This document shows, one piece after another, positions 56,010 to 64,000 of a stretch of 64,000 nucleotides of DNA. The DNA is from Flavobacterium anhuiense (GTDB lineage: Bacteria > Bacteroidota > Bacteroidia > Flavobacteriales > Flavobacteriaceae): NCBI RefSeq assembly GCF_900101855.1, contig NZ_FMVC01000004.1, positions 310,001 to 374,000 on the forward strand. The letters are read 5' to 3'. Under the pieces are notes generated by a model. It saw nothing but the letters and a program-made list of their open reading frames with translations, was not told the DNA's origin and did not search any database. Within the stretch, counting starts at the first letter, position 1. The number at the start of each line of letters is the position of its first letter. A program made the translations under genes and the position numbers.

Positions 56010-57530
56010 TTATCTAGCACGGTATGCAACATCAACAATTTTACACAATCCTGAATAACTATAATCAAGTACCAAATCTCCATTTACAGGAGGAACAGTA
56101 AATAATTCTAGTTTTCCTACTGAACCATTGTAACTTCCAACAATTAATTTTTTATTGTATAATTTATTGGCTCTTGCATTACAATCCAGATAAGTGATTT
56201 CTTCACTTCCTTTGTCCAGCATCAATTTTGCAGACTGAGTTCCATTATCATACTCATATAGTTTTCCTCCAACTGCATAAAACAAATAACCAGAATCTGG
56301 ACTTACAGCAAATTTGGTCGCTTTATCAAAATCTGGAGCATTCAAGATTTCTTTATAATACGTTTGCGCAAAAGCTTTATTAAATCTCAACAAATGAAAT
56401 TTACCTGTTGTAATATTTCTTAAGACCGCAAAATTTTCATAAGAATTGTAAGCTGACGTAGTCATAAACACTAGATCGCAATTGGTATTGTTCCAATCCA
56501 AAACAGTTGGAGAACCAACAACTGGAGGCATTATAGAACAATTTCCTTTTACTACATTCATACGAACAAAACGACGCAAATCTTTATCAAATAAAACTGG
56601 AGGACCACCGTATCCTTGATTCTCCGCTATAAAAGGCGCTGCATAAAAAGGTTTTGTTTCTGTATCCAAGATATTGTTTGGCAAACCATATCTAACTTGC
56701 TGCACTTTTATGTAACTATACACATTTCCTTTGCTGTAAATAATGTTTTCTGCAGGGCCAGCAGATTTCATAAAATCAACACCAAAATTGGTATCAAAAG
56801 CACCACCAACACTTTCGTAAGCAATATTTTGAGATTGTGTCCAAGCAAAAGAGTCTGGTTCTAATCTTGCTGTACCAGTTTCTGTAGAGGTTACATAAAT
56901 TCCATAAGCAGTGGAAGTGGCAAGGGCTGAGCCAAAACATTCTACATCGACAGCTTTACCACTTAATTTTAGAGCTGAACCTGCAGCGTCTAAAACATCT
57001 GTAATAACACGTGTTGTTCCGTTTGGTATTATAGAAACCATATCTAATCTTGCTTTTCCATCAACATCACCTACCACAAGCCATCCTTCATAAATAGCCG
57101 AAACTACATTCAATGTAAAATAGTCCTGTTTCTTTGTAACCCCAGTAACTTTGTCAGTAATTAAAAACTCCGTTTGCCAAGTAACTCCAGTAACTTTATC
57201 TGTAATGAGGTAATAAATCTTGTACTGACCAGGAGACAATTTTATTGCGGCATCAAAATCTTTTGTTGTGCCGATAACAGTTCTAGTTCCCTTTAACGCT
57301 ACCCATTCAAATGTATAGCGATTAGGATCAGTCCCATCATCTTTGGTAGGATTTAAATTTGGAGATATTTTAAAACTTTCTCCAGTATAAACAGTATACT
57401 CATTATCGATACCTGTTACATTTAAGGTATTAATATCAGTATAATTGTAATTCCCTTCATCGCTTACGCAACTGCTCGCTAAGATCAACAGGAGCATCAC
57501 AGCGATTTTAATTTGTATCTTTTTTATCAT
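56010..57530 (-). CDS. PKD-like family lipoprotein
   Basis: A 506-residue surface lipoprotein (MLLLILASSCVSDEGNYNYTD, lipobox Cys21) of the PKD-like family (PF16407) that accompanies SusCD and DUF4843 genes. The N-terminal part (about 25-150) has PKD/Ig-like repeats (YTFEWVALKGT, GQYKIYYLITDKVTGVT), and the remaining ~340 residues resemble a beta-propeller. The segment LITDKVTGVT occurs twice, separated by WQTEF, pointing to a small tandem duplication. It is probably an accessory cargo-binding protein on the cell surface. Confidence 0.87.
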   Translation of the reverse strand: MIKKIQIKIAVMLLLILASSCVSDEGNYNYTDINTLNVTGIDNEYTVYTGESFKISPNLNPTKDDGTDPNRYTFEWVALKGTRTVIGTTKDFDAAIKLSPGQYKIYYLITDKVTGVTWQTEFLITDKVTGVTKKQDYFTLNVVSAIYEGWLVVGDVDGKARLDMVSIIPNGTTRVITDVLDAAGSALKLSGKAVDVECFGSALATSTAYGIYVTSTETGTARLEPDSFAWTQSQNIAYESVGGAFDTNFGVDFMKSAGPAENIIYSKGNVYSYIKVQQVRYGLPNNILDTETKPFYAAPFIAENQGYGGPPVLFDKDLRRFVRMNVVKGNCSIMPPVVGSPTVLDWNNTNCDLVFMTTSAYNSYENFAVLRNITTGKFHLLRFNKAFAQTYYKEILNAPDFDKATKFAVSPDSGYLFYAVGGKLYEYDNGTQSAKLMLDKGSEEITYLDCNARANKLYNKKLIVGSYNGSVGKLELFTVPPVNGDLVLDYSYSGLCKIVDVAYRAR

Positions 57531-57565
57531 TTTTATACGTTTTATAATGAAATGAATTTGATAAT

Positions 57566-58336
57566 TTATGGAAGGAACATTTCTGTGCCGTCTTCTTCAT
57601 AAATAGTATTTCCAGATTTCTTCTGATCGGCTAAGTAACGTTTCATAAAATTTTGATAATATGTTACATCTGGCACCGTTAGTCCTGGAGAGCCAAGTTT
57701 CTGTGCAAACATTTCTGGATTTAGACTCATTAGTTCACACATTAAAAAGAATTTCTTAGCAGTAAAAACACCCAAATAAGCGGCAAACCATCCTGGAGGT
57801 TGTGTTAACTTGTCATCGAAAGTTATTTTACATCGAATAAAACTCATGGTTTTTCCCGTAATAGAATTCACCACTTTTGTCTGCATTTTTGTGGTAAACC
57901 ATTCATTTTCTTCAAGATTTAAAACCAATGTATATTGATTGGTTTTCATATCTGGAGTTCTAAAAAAAGCAACATCTACTGTATCGACATGTTTTCCTGC
58001 ATGAAGGTAAATTTCTTTAGGAAGAGAGAAATGAGTTCCTTCAATCGCTGTGCTCGATGGATCTACAGTAAGTTTTACTTTTCTGTCAACATCACTTAGG
58101 TTTCCTTGAACCCTAATCGGAATTTTGAAAATTCTTCCCGTTATAGCTGGCCTATCTAAACTGAAACTAAATCCTGTACTATCACGAACAGGCTCACTAA
58201 TCCCATTTGGAGCATATAAAGCATTAGAAAAATAAATATTATCGGTGTCTTGGTATGTTTCAATTTCTTCTTTCTCGCAAGATGTAAATCCTAAAAAAGA
58301 AACGAAGATTATACTTAAAATCAATATCTTATTCAT
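57566..58336 (-). CDS. DUF4843 lipoprotein
   Basis: A 256-residue lipoprotein (signal peptide, FLGFTSCEKEE) of the DUF4843 family, with the typical DNIYFSNA start and an Ig-like RIFKIPIRVQG/HFSLPKEIYL pattern. The family occurs almost only downstream of SusD in loci of this kind. Its function is unknown, presumably surface binding. Confidence 0.87.
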   Translation of the reverse strand: MNKILILSIIFVSFLGFTSCEKEEIETYQDTDNIYFSNALYAPNGISEPVRDSTGFSFSLDRPAITGRIFKIPIRVQGNLSDVDRKVKLTVDPSSTAIEGTHFSLPKEIYLHAGKHVDTVDVAFFRTPDMKTNQYTLVLNLEENEWFTTKMQTKVVNSITGKTMSFIRCKITFDDKLTQPPGWFAAYLGVFTAKKFFLMCELMSLNPEMFAQKLGSPGLTVPDVTYYQNFMKRYLADQKKSGNTIYEEDGTEMFLP

Positions 58337-58351
58337 ATTTAATCTTTTAAA

Positions 58352-59797
58352 TTATTGAAAGTTAATTTCGGAATCTGGTAACGGTACTACATATTGAGTG
58401 GCATTCATAGTCAAATTTCCTGATGCCGCAGCACCGTTTGGAATATTTGCAGAATTGATTCTTTTGTAATAGAAAAACAACTGTCCCTCTCCAATAAATT
58501 CTTTTCGGTATTCTTTTGTGACTTCGGTTGCTAAAACTGCTGTTGCTGCTAAATTTCCAAGTCCTCTGTTAAAGCGAAGCGTATTTAAATAAGAAATTCC
58601 AGTGGCAGGAACTGTTGAAGTTTCGGCTGCGATTAAATACATTTCTGAAAGTTTGAACATTGGAATTTGCAAACGAAACACTTTAGTCTTATCACTAACA
58701 TCTTCATATTTAAAGAATGTTTTCTGAGTTTTTCCTCCAACAATTGGAATTTTCCAGCTTGGAAGACTTCTATAATCGTTATCATTCGACTCGAAAACTG
58801 CATTGATTCTAGACAATAACGGAGAATATATTTTACGATCTTCCAGACTAGAATCAAACAAATCTTTTTGTTTGGTATATAAGGTATAATCGCTTAGAGC
58901 AAAGAAATTTTCTGAAGAAAAAATACGATCAGGATCTGCTGCATTAGTTGCATCTAAAAAGGCTGTCCAAGGAAAAAGTGTATTTGATTTAGTAAAATTG
59001 ATTACTTCATTTGCTATAGTTGAAGCACCTGTTTTATCTCCAGAATATAATAGGACACGTGCCTTTAAGCATTTTACTGCCAAATAATTCATTCTATTTC
59101 CTCTGTTTACAGAATAATACGGATTGCCCCCAAAAGCGCCCGATCCTGTATACTTTCCAGTGGTCAAAACAGGGTCATTTGCTAAAAGAGTTAAAGCCTG
59201 ATCAAGATCTGCAAGCACCTTTGCAATTACATCATTTGCTGGAAGAATCGGGTTAATTGTTGTTACATATTTATCATAATAAGGAATTCCAGGATCAGCA
59301 GGAGCTACTTTGTAAATAGGCCCATAAAGACGAAGCATATCAAAATGAAGCATAGCGCGAATCGCAATCGCTTCGCCTTTTAACATATTAGCTTTTTCTG
59401 CAGAAATTACACCAGCATGTTCTTCTATGCTTTCCAGAAATTTATTGGCTGATAAAATGGTTGTAAATGCTGTTTCCCAAATACTCGTGAAAGTTGCCTT
59501 AGGTGTTTTTTCAGCATAGTTATAACTCGCCATAGTATATTTTTCATGATTTGACTGTATATTATACTGCTGTGCCAAAATCTCAACGGCATCCATAGTC
59601 AGCTGTTTGCCATAAAGATTATTGGAGGCCAATTGCAAATAAAGTCCATTGTGCACATTCTGAACTCCTGTTTCTGAGCTGTACAGCTGTGATTCTAAGA
59701 TTTTATCCTGAGGTACCACATCTAGAAAATCACTACAGCCAACAACTGTAAGAGATACTAGAAAAAGGAATGAAATTTTATGTAAATACTTTTTCAT
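58352..59797 (-). CDS. RagB/SusD-family surface lipoprotein
   Basis: A 481-residue SusD homologue with lipobox Cys21 (TVVGCSDFLDVVPQDKI). TPR-type blocks such as GEAIAIRAMLHFDMLRLYG, VKCLKARVLLYSGDKTGA, FKLSEMYLIAAETS and the C-terminal EYRKEFIGEGQLFFYYKR mark the RagB type. It is 5 bp after the SusC stop. Compared with the SusD at 15815 it is shorter and belongs to the signalling (STN/FecR) class, which often handles peptides or proteins. Confidence 0.94.
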   Translation of the reverse strand: MKKYLHKISFLFLVSLTVVGCSDFLDVVPQDKILESQLYSSETGVQNVHNGLYLQLASNNLYGKQLTMDAVEILAQQYNIQSNHEKYTMASYNYAEKTPKATFTSIWETAFTTILSANKFLESIEEHAGVISAEKANMLKGEAIAIRAMLHFDMLRLYGPIYKVAPADPGIPYYDKYVTTINPILPANDVIAKVLADLDQALTLLANDPVLTTGKYTGSGAFGGNPYYSVNRGNRMNYLAVKCLKARVLLYSGDKTGASTIANEVINFTKSNTLFPWTAFLDATNAADPDRIFSSENFFALSDYTLYTKQKDLFDSSLEDRKIYSPLLSRINAVFESNDNDYRSLPSWKIPIVGGKTQKTFFKYEDVSDKTKVFRLQIPMFKLSEMYLIAAETSTVPATGISYLNTLRFNRGLGNLAATAVLATEVTKEYRKEFIGEGQLFFYYKRINSANIPNGAAASGNLTMNATQYVVPLPDSEINFQ

Positions 59798-59802
59798 ACT
59801 AA

Positions 59803-62800
59803 TTAAAATGATACGTTTAAATTAAGTGAATAGATTCTTGAAAAAGGGTAATCGATACCTCGCTCGGCTTTGATAGAAGACACTAGGAAAAATTCGTTTG
59901 CAATAGCATTAAATGCTAATCCAGTTAATCCTGCTCTTTTTAGCCAAGCTCTATCAGTTACTCGATATCCTAGACGCATAGATTCTCCTGCTATATAATC
60001 GTCTTTTTGAATAAAGCGAGAAGATATTGGAGTAGCATTCGTCAAACCAATAGCTTTAAATTGTGCTACCTGTCCAGGTGTTGTCCAACGATCTGTAAAA
60101 GCTCTCGCATCTTGATTATCAAAAATATTATCCTTCGAGATATTTTCTACTTTGTTGTACAAGGCGGTATTAAATCTTTCCGCTCCAAAACTGTATCGCA
60201 CTAATAGTCCGAAACTGAAGCCTTTATAGGTCAAGTTTGTAGAAACAACTCCTGTAGCCGTTTCTCTAGAATTCCCCATTACCACCTCATCTTTTTTATC
60301 TAATGTAAAAGTCGATTGACCATTTTTCTTTAAGAAAACTTCTCTTCCTGTTGCAGGATCAATCCCTAAAGAAGGAACAGCCCAAAGGTCATTACTGCTC
60401 GCTCCATCGTAATAACGCGTAAGACTTGTTGTTTTTTGAGCAGCCTCATTTAGAGAAGAAAGAGCATTATTAAAACCTCCTAATTTATTATCCCCAGAAG
60501 CACCCATAATACCAATTCCCCAAATAAAGTTCTTTTGAAGATCATAAATAAAGTTGTAGTTCACTTTCCATTCTATTCCTTGTGTAGCTAGATAGCCTAT
60601 ATTTAATGGATACGAATTTACCCCTGTTGAAGCAGCCATATCAATCGCCACAATTTGTGGAGAAGTCTTCCTTTTGTAGGCACCTAATGTTGCAGTCAGT
60701 CTATTTCTGAACATAGCCAAATCTAATCCAACTGATAAATCTTTTGTTCTTTGCGCTTCTAGATCAGGATTCGCCAGTTGAGAAACCGATAGTCCAGGTC
60801 CAAAAACGTTAGTGTTAATACTATATGAATAAACGTCATAAGAAGCAAAACCTACTAAATTTTGATTTCCTGTCTGTCCAATATTTCCGCGAAGTTTTAA
60901 AATATTAACAATGCTTTCGTTCATTTTGAACTCATTATTGATATTCCATCCCACACCAACACCCCAATATGGAGAATATTTTTTATTGGTTCCGAAGTTG
61001 GTTGCTCCTGACATTGTTTGTGTAAAATCAAACAAATATTTTCTATCATAAGCATAGTTGATTTGATTGGTTAAATCAACACTTCGAATTAACTCGGTGA
61101 ACACTTTAGGTTTTCCGTTTGGCTGGTATCCAAAAGCAAATGCTGGATTTCCTTCAACACCTAATGGAAACCCTCTCAGCGTAGTTCCAAAAGCATTGTT
61201 TCTAGTTTCTAAAGCCGAAGCTCTAATGGTATAATTGAAAGAATGTACATTTTTAAAAACATTAGAATAAGTGGCACCAAGATTGGCGTTCCATTTATCA
61301 GTAATTGCCTCGTTTTTAAAGTACGATCCTTTTTCTGTCGCAATATCATTAATATATCTCGTATCATCTGGCGATACAAAAACAGTTGAAAGCGTGCTGT
61401 TTCTTGTTACCGATAATGCTCCAGTTGCTTTTATATGTGGATTTATATCGTAATTAACAGCAAAGTTATTCGTAAAATTGAAAGAATTTGATTTATCGTA
61501 ACTACCTAAGAAAACATTGTAAAGCGGATTAGGAGCCTGATTTACCACAATATCTTTTGCTTCTAAAGGTAATGAAGAACCATCCAAATAACGTGTTATA
61601 ATTCCATCTTCATTATATTTTGGATAATACGGACTTGTTTTTGCCCAAGTTTCAAAAGAACCATACGGTGATTCTTGGTTATCTCCTCCAGAAACAAAAA
61701 ACTGATTGTTAATACTCAATTTATTCTTTCGGTAAGTTAAAGTAGCATTGTATCCCCAAGTATTATGCTCAGTCCCTTTCATAGTTCCCGTAACCTTTTT
61801 ATAATTTCCTGCGATATTGAATCGGAACTCGTCACTTCCACCTCCGAAATTCAAACTATGCCCTGAGGTAATTCCCATTTGAATTGGCTCATTTAACCAA
61901 TACGTATTGATTCCGCTTCGCACACCTGCTAAACGTCTTTGATATTCTTTTTGTACTTTAAAGTCAAATTCAGAAGCATTATTAGAAGTGGTATATACTC
62001 CAGAAAGTCTTTCAAACTCCAGTTTTTGCTCGGCATTCATTAAATGATAAACACTTAAATCTGCTAATTCGTAAGATGAATTATACACATAATTAAACTG
62101 CAATTTTCCAGGTATTGGTTTGTTTGTTTCAATAACCACAACACCATTTGCAGAACGAGAACCGTACAATGCAGTCGAAGCCGCATCTTTTAATAAAGTG
62201 ATGCTCGCAATTCTATTAATGTCTAAATCGACAACCTGCTGTAATGTGGTTGGAAATCCGTCCAAAATAAATAGAGGCTGATTCGGATCGTCTCTAAACT
62301 GACTATCAACCTGATTTGCTGTTAAACTCGTCTGCCCTCTCACCTCTATAGTTGGCAAAATATTTGGGTTTGAACCCGCAATATTATTATTTACAACAAT
62401 AAAAGACGGATCTAATGATTTTAAAGCCTGAACCGCATTTTGCGTAGACACCTGTCTTAATTCCTCACCTTTAAAAATAGTTACAGCACCAGTTATCAAT
62501 TCTTTTTTACGAACAGTAACCCCTGTATTTACAACAACTCCTTCAAGCTCTTTTCGTTCTTCCTGAAGTTTTACATTAATTATTTTTCTGTTATTAACCT
62601 CAATAACTTGCGCACGATGTCCGATATAGGTAAAGAGAATTTGTCCATCATCTGGAGCTGTAATGGTATATTTACCATCAAAATCGGTTTGGGTAGCAAC
62701 ACCTGTGCCTTTTACTTTGATATTTACTCCTGGAATAGGCTCTCCCTTATCATTGGTAACAGTTCCTTTAATTTCAATAAATTTGGATTCTGGAGCTACA

Positions 62801-63183
62801 ACTTTTTCGGTTGCTTTTTTCTCTTTTACAATAATTGTATTTCCAGCAGAAAAACTAAAATCAAAATCCTTATTGGAAAAACTGGCTTCCAATAAATCAT
62901 TCACTTTAATTTTTCCCTTTTTTAAATGTACTTTAGGTAATTTTTTAAATAAATCTTCCTGATAAATAAAAGTATAGTTGGTCTGTTTTTTAATAATGTC
63001 AAAAACTTCGTCAACAGATACTGTTTTATCAGCTGTAATTACAACTTTCGTGTTTTGTGAAAATAGATTTACGGGAGAAAAACCAAAAATTGTAGTACAA
63101 AACAAGAAGATAAAAGTTCTCATAATGTTAATAATTAGCCGCTTTCTAAAATAGAAATAGGCACTGGTTAATTTAAATTTCAT
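59803..63183 (-). CDS. SusC/RagA TonB-dependent transporter with STN signalling domain
   Basis: A 1126-residue outer-membrane transporter. After a long signal region (MRTFIFLFCTTIFGFS from residue 21; full start MKFKLTSAYFYFRKR is usual for this class) there is an STN domain (about 45-115; DEVFDIIKKQTNYTFIYQED). A carboxypeptidase-like domain (about 133-215; IKGTVTNDKGEPIPGVNI) follows, then a TonB box region, a plug (VDLDINRIASITLLKDAAST, LYGSRSANGVVVIETN) and the barrel. The STN domain contacts the FecR anti-sigma protein encoded upstream, so uptake should control an ECF sigma factor outside the window. The SusC-SusD-DUF4843-PKD order is a known Bacteroidota layout. Confidence 0.95.
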   Translation of the reverse strand: MKFKLTSAYFYFRKRLIINIMRTFIFLFCTTIFGFSPVNLFSQNTKVVITADKTVSVDEVFDIIKKQTNYTFIYQEDLFKKLPKVHLKKGKIKVNDLLEASFSNKDFDFSFSAGNTIIVKEKKATEKVVAPESKFIEIKGTVTNDKGEPIPGVNIKVKGTGVATQTDFDGKYTITAPDDGQILFTYIGHRAQVIEVNNRKIINVKLQEERKELEGVVVNTGVTVRKKELITGAVTIFKGEELRQVSTQNAVQALKSLDPSFIVVNNNIAGSNPNILPTIEVRGQTSLTANQVDSQFRDDPNQPLFILDGFPTTLQQVVDLDINRIASITLLKDAASTALYGSRSANGVVVIETNKPIPGKLQFNYVYNSSYELADLSVYHLMNAEQKLEFERLSGVYTTSNNASEFDFKVQKEYQRRLAGVRSGINTYWLNEPIQMGITSGHSLNFGGGSDEFRFNIAGNYKKVTGTMKGTEHNTWGYNATLTYRKNKLSINNQFFVSGGDNQESPYGSFETWAKTSPYYPKYNEDGIITRYLDGSSLPLEAKDIVVNQAPNPLYNVFLGSYDKSNSFNFTNNFAVNYDINPHIKATGALSVTRNSTLSTVFVSPDDTRYINDIATEKGSYFKNEAITDKWNANLGATYSNVFKNVHSFNYTIRASALETRNNAFGTTLRGFPLGVEGNPAFAFGYQPNGKPKVFTELIRSVDLTNQINYAYDRKYLFDFTQTMSGATNFGTNKKYSPYWGVGVGWNINNEFKMNESIVNILKLRGNIGQTGNQNLVGFASYDVYSYSINTNVFGPGLSVSQLANPDLEAQRTKDLSVGLDLAMFRNRLTATLGAYKRKTSPQIVAIDMAASTGVNSYPLNIGYLATQGIEWKVNYNFIYDLQKNFIWGIGIMGASGDNKLGGFNNALSSLNEAAQKTTSLTRYYDGASSNDLWAVPSLGIDPATGREVFLKKNGQSTFTLDKKDEVVMGNSRETATGVVSTNLTYKGFSFGLLVRYSFGAERFNTALYNKVENISKDNIFDNQDARAFTDRWTTPGQVAQFKAIGLTNATPISSRFIQKDDYIAGESMRLGYRVTDRAWLKRAGLTGLAFNAIANEFFLVSSIKAERGIDYPFSRIYSLNLNVSF

Positions 63184-63295
63184 AAATTTACATGTTAATT
63201 GGTGGTTGGTTAATAAAACTGACTTACTGGTTGATACACAGAAAGGGATAAAGCGCAGTACGGTGAGAGGTCTAAACTTTAATCCCTTTTCTTTT

Positions 63296-64000
63296 TTATT
63301 TGATTATAATTTTATTGTCTTTCTTTTCATAGGCATTAATAAAATTGATATTCTTGATCGTGGTTAATATGTCTTCTAATTTCTGATTCTTATTTAAAAC
63401 ACCATTAAACTTGACATTGCCAAGCGCTGGATCTGCAAATACAATATCAACATCGTACCATCTTGACAATACTCTCGCAATATCTTTTAAAGGCATTCCT
63501 TTGAATACAAACAATCCTTTTCTCCAAGAAATCTCATTGTAGACATCGGCTTCAGAAACACTTATATTTCCATTGTATTCTGTTATTTTAGATTGTTGGC
63601 TTGGAGTCAGAATTTGCTTTTTGGCGGCATTGCTTACAGCAACAACTCCTTGTACCAAGGTGGTATAAATTGCAGGTTCATCTCTATAAGCCTTAATATT
63701 AAATTCTGTTCCGATAACCTCAACATTCTGTTCTTGAGTTTTAACTTTAAATCTTGAACCCTTATGTTTGGTACTTGGCGAAACTTCAAAATATGCTTCT
63801 CCATAAACCAATTCAACTTGTCTGGTCTGGCCGTCAACAAAAGCAACTGGGTATTTTAATTGCGATTCAGAATTCAGCCAGACTTTGGTACTGTCTGCAA
63901 GTTGCACAAAAAACTGCCCGCCTCTCGGAATCGTTAAAAGATTATTGGCAATTGCTGCAGATTTTCCGTTGGAATTGTAAATTAACTTTTCTCCATTACT
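63296..64000 (-). CDS. FecR-family anti-sigma factor (5' end outside window)
   Basis: The frame is open to the window end at 64000, so this is the C-terminal 234 residues of a FecR protein. It contains the FecR domain (TIPRGGQFFVQLADSTKVWL, YGEAYFEVSP, VIGTEFNIKAY, LVQGVVAV) and a C-terminal DUF4974/STN-like domain (FKGMPLKDIARVLSRWYDVD). An apparent GTG start at 63907 is internal and not used here. It should relay substrate binding by the downstream STN-SusC to an ECF sigma factor, probably encoded just beyond the window edge. It is 112 bp upstream of that susC. Confidence 0.93.
   Translation of the reverse strand, partial: SNGEKLIYNSNGKSAAIANNLLTIPRGGQFFVQLADSTKVWLNSESQLKYPVAFVDGQTRQVELVYGEAYFEVSPSTKHKGSRFKVKTQEQNVEVIGTEFNIKAYRDEPAIYTTLVQGVVAVSNAAKKQILTPSQQSKITEYNGNISVSEADVYNEISWRKGLFVFKGMPLKDIARVLSRWYDVDIVFADPALGNVKFNGVLNKNQKLEDILTTIKNINFINAYEKKDNKIIIK

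Noticed and set aside
63296..63907. A complete short FecR-like gene starting at GTG 63907
   Set aside because: The same frame continues upstream to the window edge with conserved FecR sequence (TIPRGGQFF), so the gene is longer and cut by the window.

Overview
The window looks like a chromosomal stretch of a Flavobacterium-type member of the Bacteroidota. The grounds are the AT-rich composition, two SusC/SusD outer-membrane uptake pairs, a FecR-type anti-sigma factor, lipoproteins with Cys right after the signal peptide, -7 boxes of the TAnnTTTG type, and a PE-LIG-POL LigD with Ku. I see no tRNA, rRNA, CRISPR array, integrase or transposase gene.

Bases 1-26400 form one divergently arranged locus for taking up and dismantling peptidoglycan fragments. 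A DeoR regulator (11498-12247) sits in the middle. To its right are SusC/SusD, NamZ (exo-N-acetylmuramidase), MurQ (MurNAc-6-P etherase), an SSS symporter resembling MurT, a NagZ/AmiE fusion lipoprotein, and a DUF5009/NagX membrane acetyltransferase. To its left, on the minus strand, are an FAD/Fe-S D-2-hydroxyacid dehydrogenase, an esterase, a metallophosphoesterase-propeller protein, a DigH/GHL10 hydrolase, a GH20 hexosaminidase and a second AmiE-like serine hydrolase cut by the window edge. The set predicts outer-membrane import, removal of GlcNAc, stem peptide and MurNAc, import of MurNAc, and then MurQ cleavage to GlcNAc-6-P plus D-lactate, with the dehydrogenase as the likely D-lactate sink. 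NagA (40088-41209) would process the GlcNAc-6-P. No MurNAc kinase is present. The promoters of the two arms share a 12-bp box at identical distance from a TATATTTG -7 element, plus an identical 18-mer, which suggests a common regulon. Three copies of a roughly 130-170 bp element with inverted-repeat ends lie between genes of the right arm.

Bases 26600-37500 hold mostly housekeeping and stress genes: a MocR-like regulator whose aminotransferase domain has Arg in place of the PLP lysine, a large-subunit catalase, a small membrane protein, the NHEJ pair LigD/Ku in tail-to-tail overlap, and a metNIQ methionine importer preceded by a Met-rich leader ORF and a terminator-like hairpin.

Bases 37600-49300 hold two lipoproteins (one with a HExxHxxGxxH zinc motif), NagA, a type I-like export operon (degenerate ABC ATPase, HlyD, TolC) headed by an unknown secreted protein, a DUF1810 protein and DsbD.

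Bases 49358-64000 are one long minus-strand operon: FecR (cut by the edge), SusC with an STN domain, SusD, a DUF4843 lipoprotein, a PKD-like lipoprotein, thioredoxin, a retropepsin-like protease, a TlpA-like protein and an M16 metallopeptidase. It looks like a TonB-dependent system for importing a peptide or protein and then reducing and cutting it.
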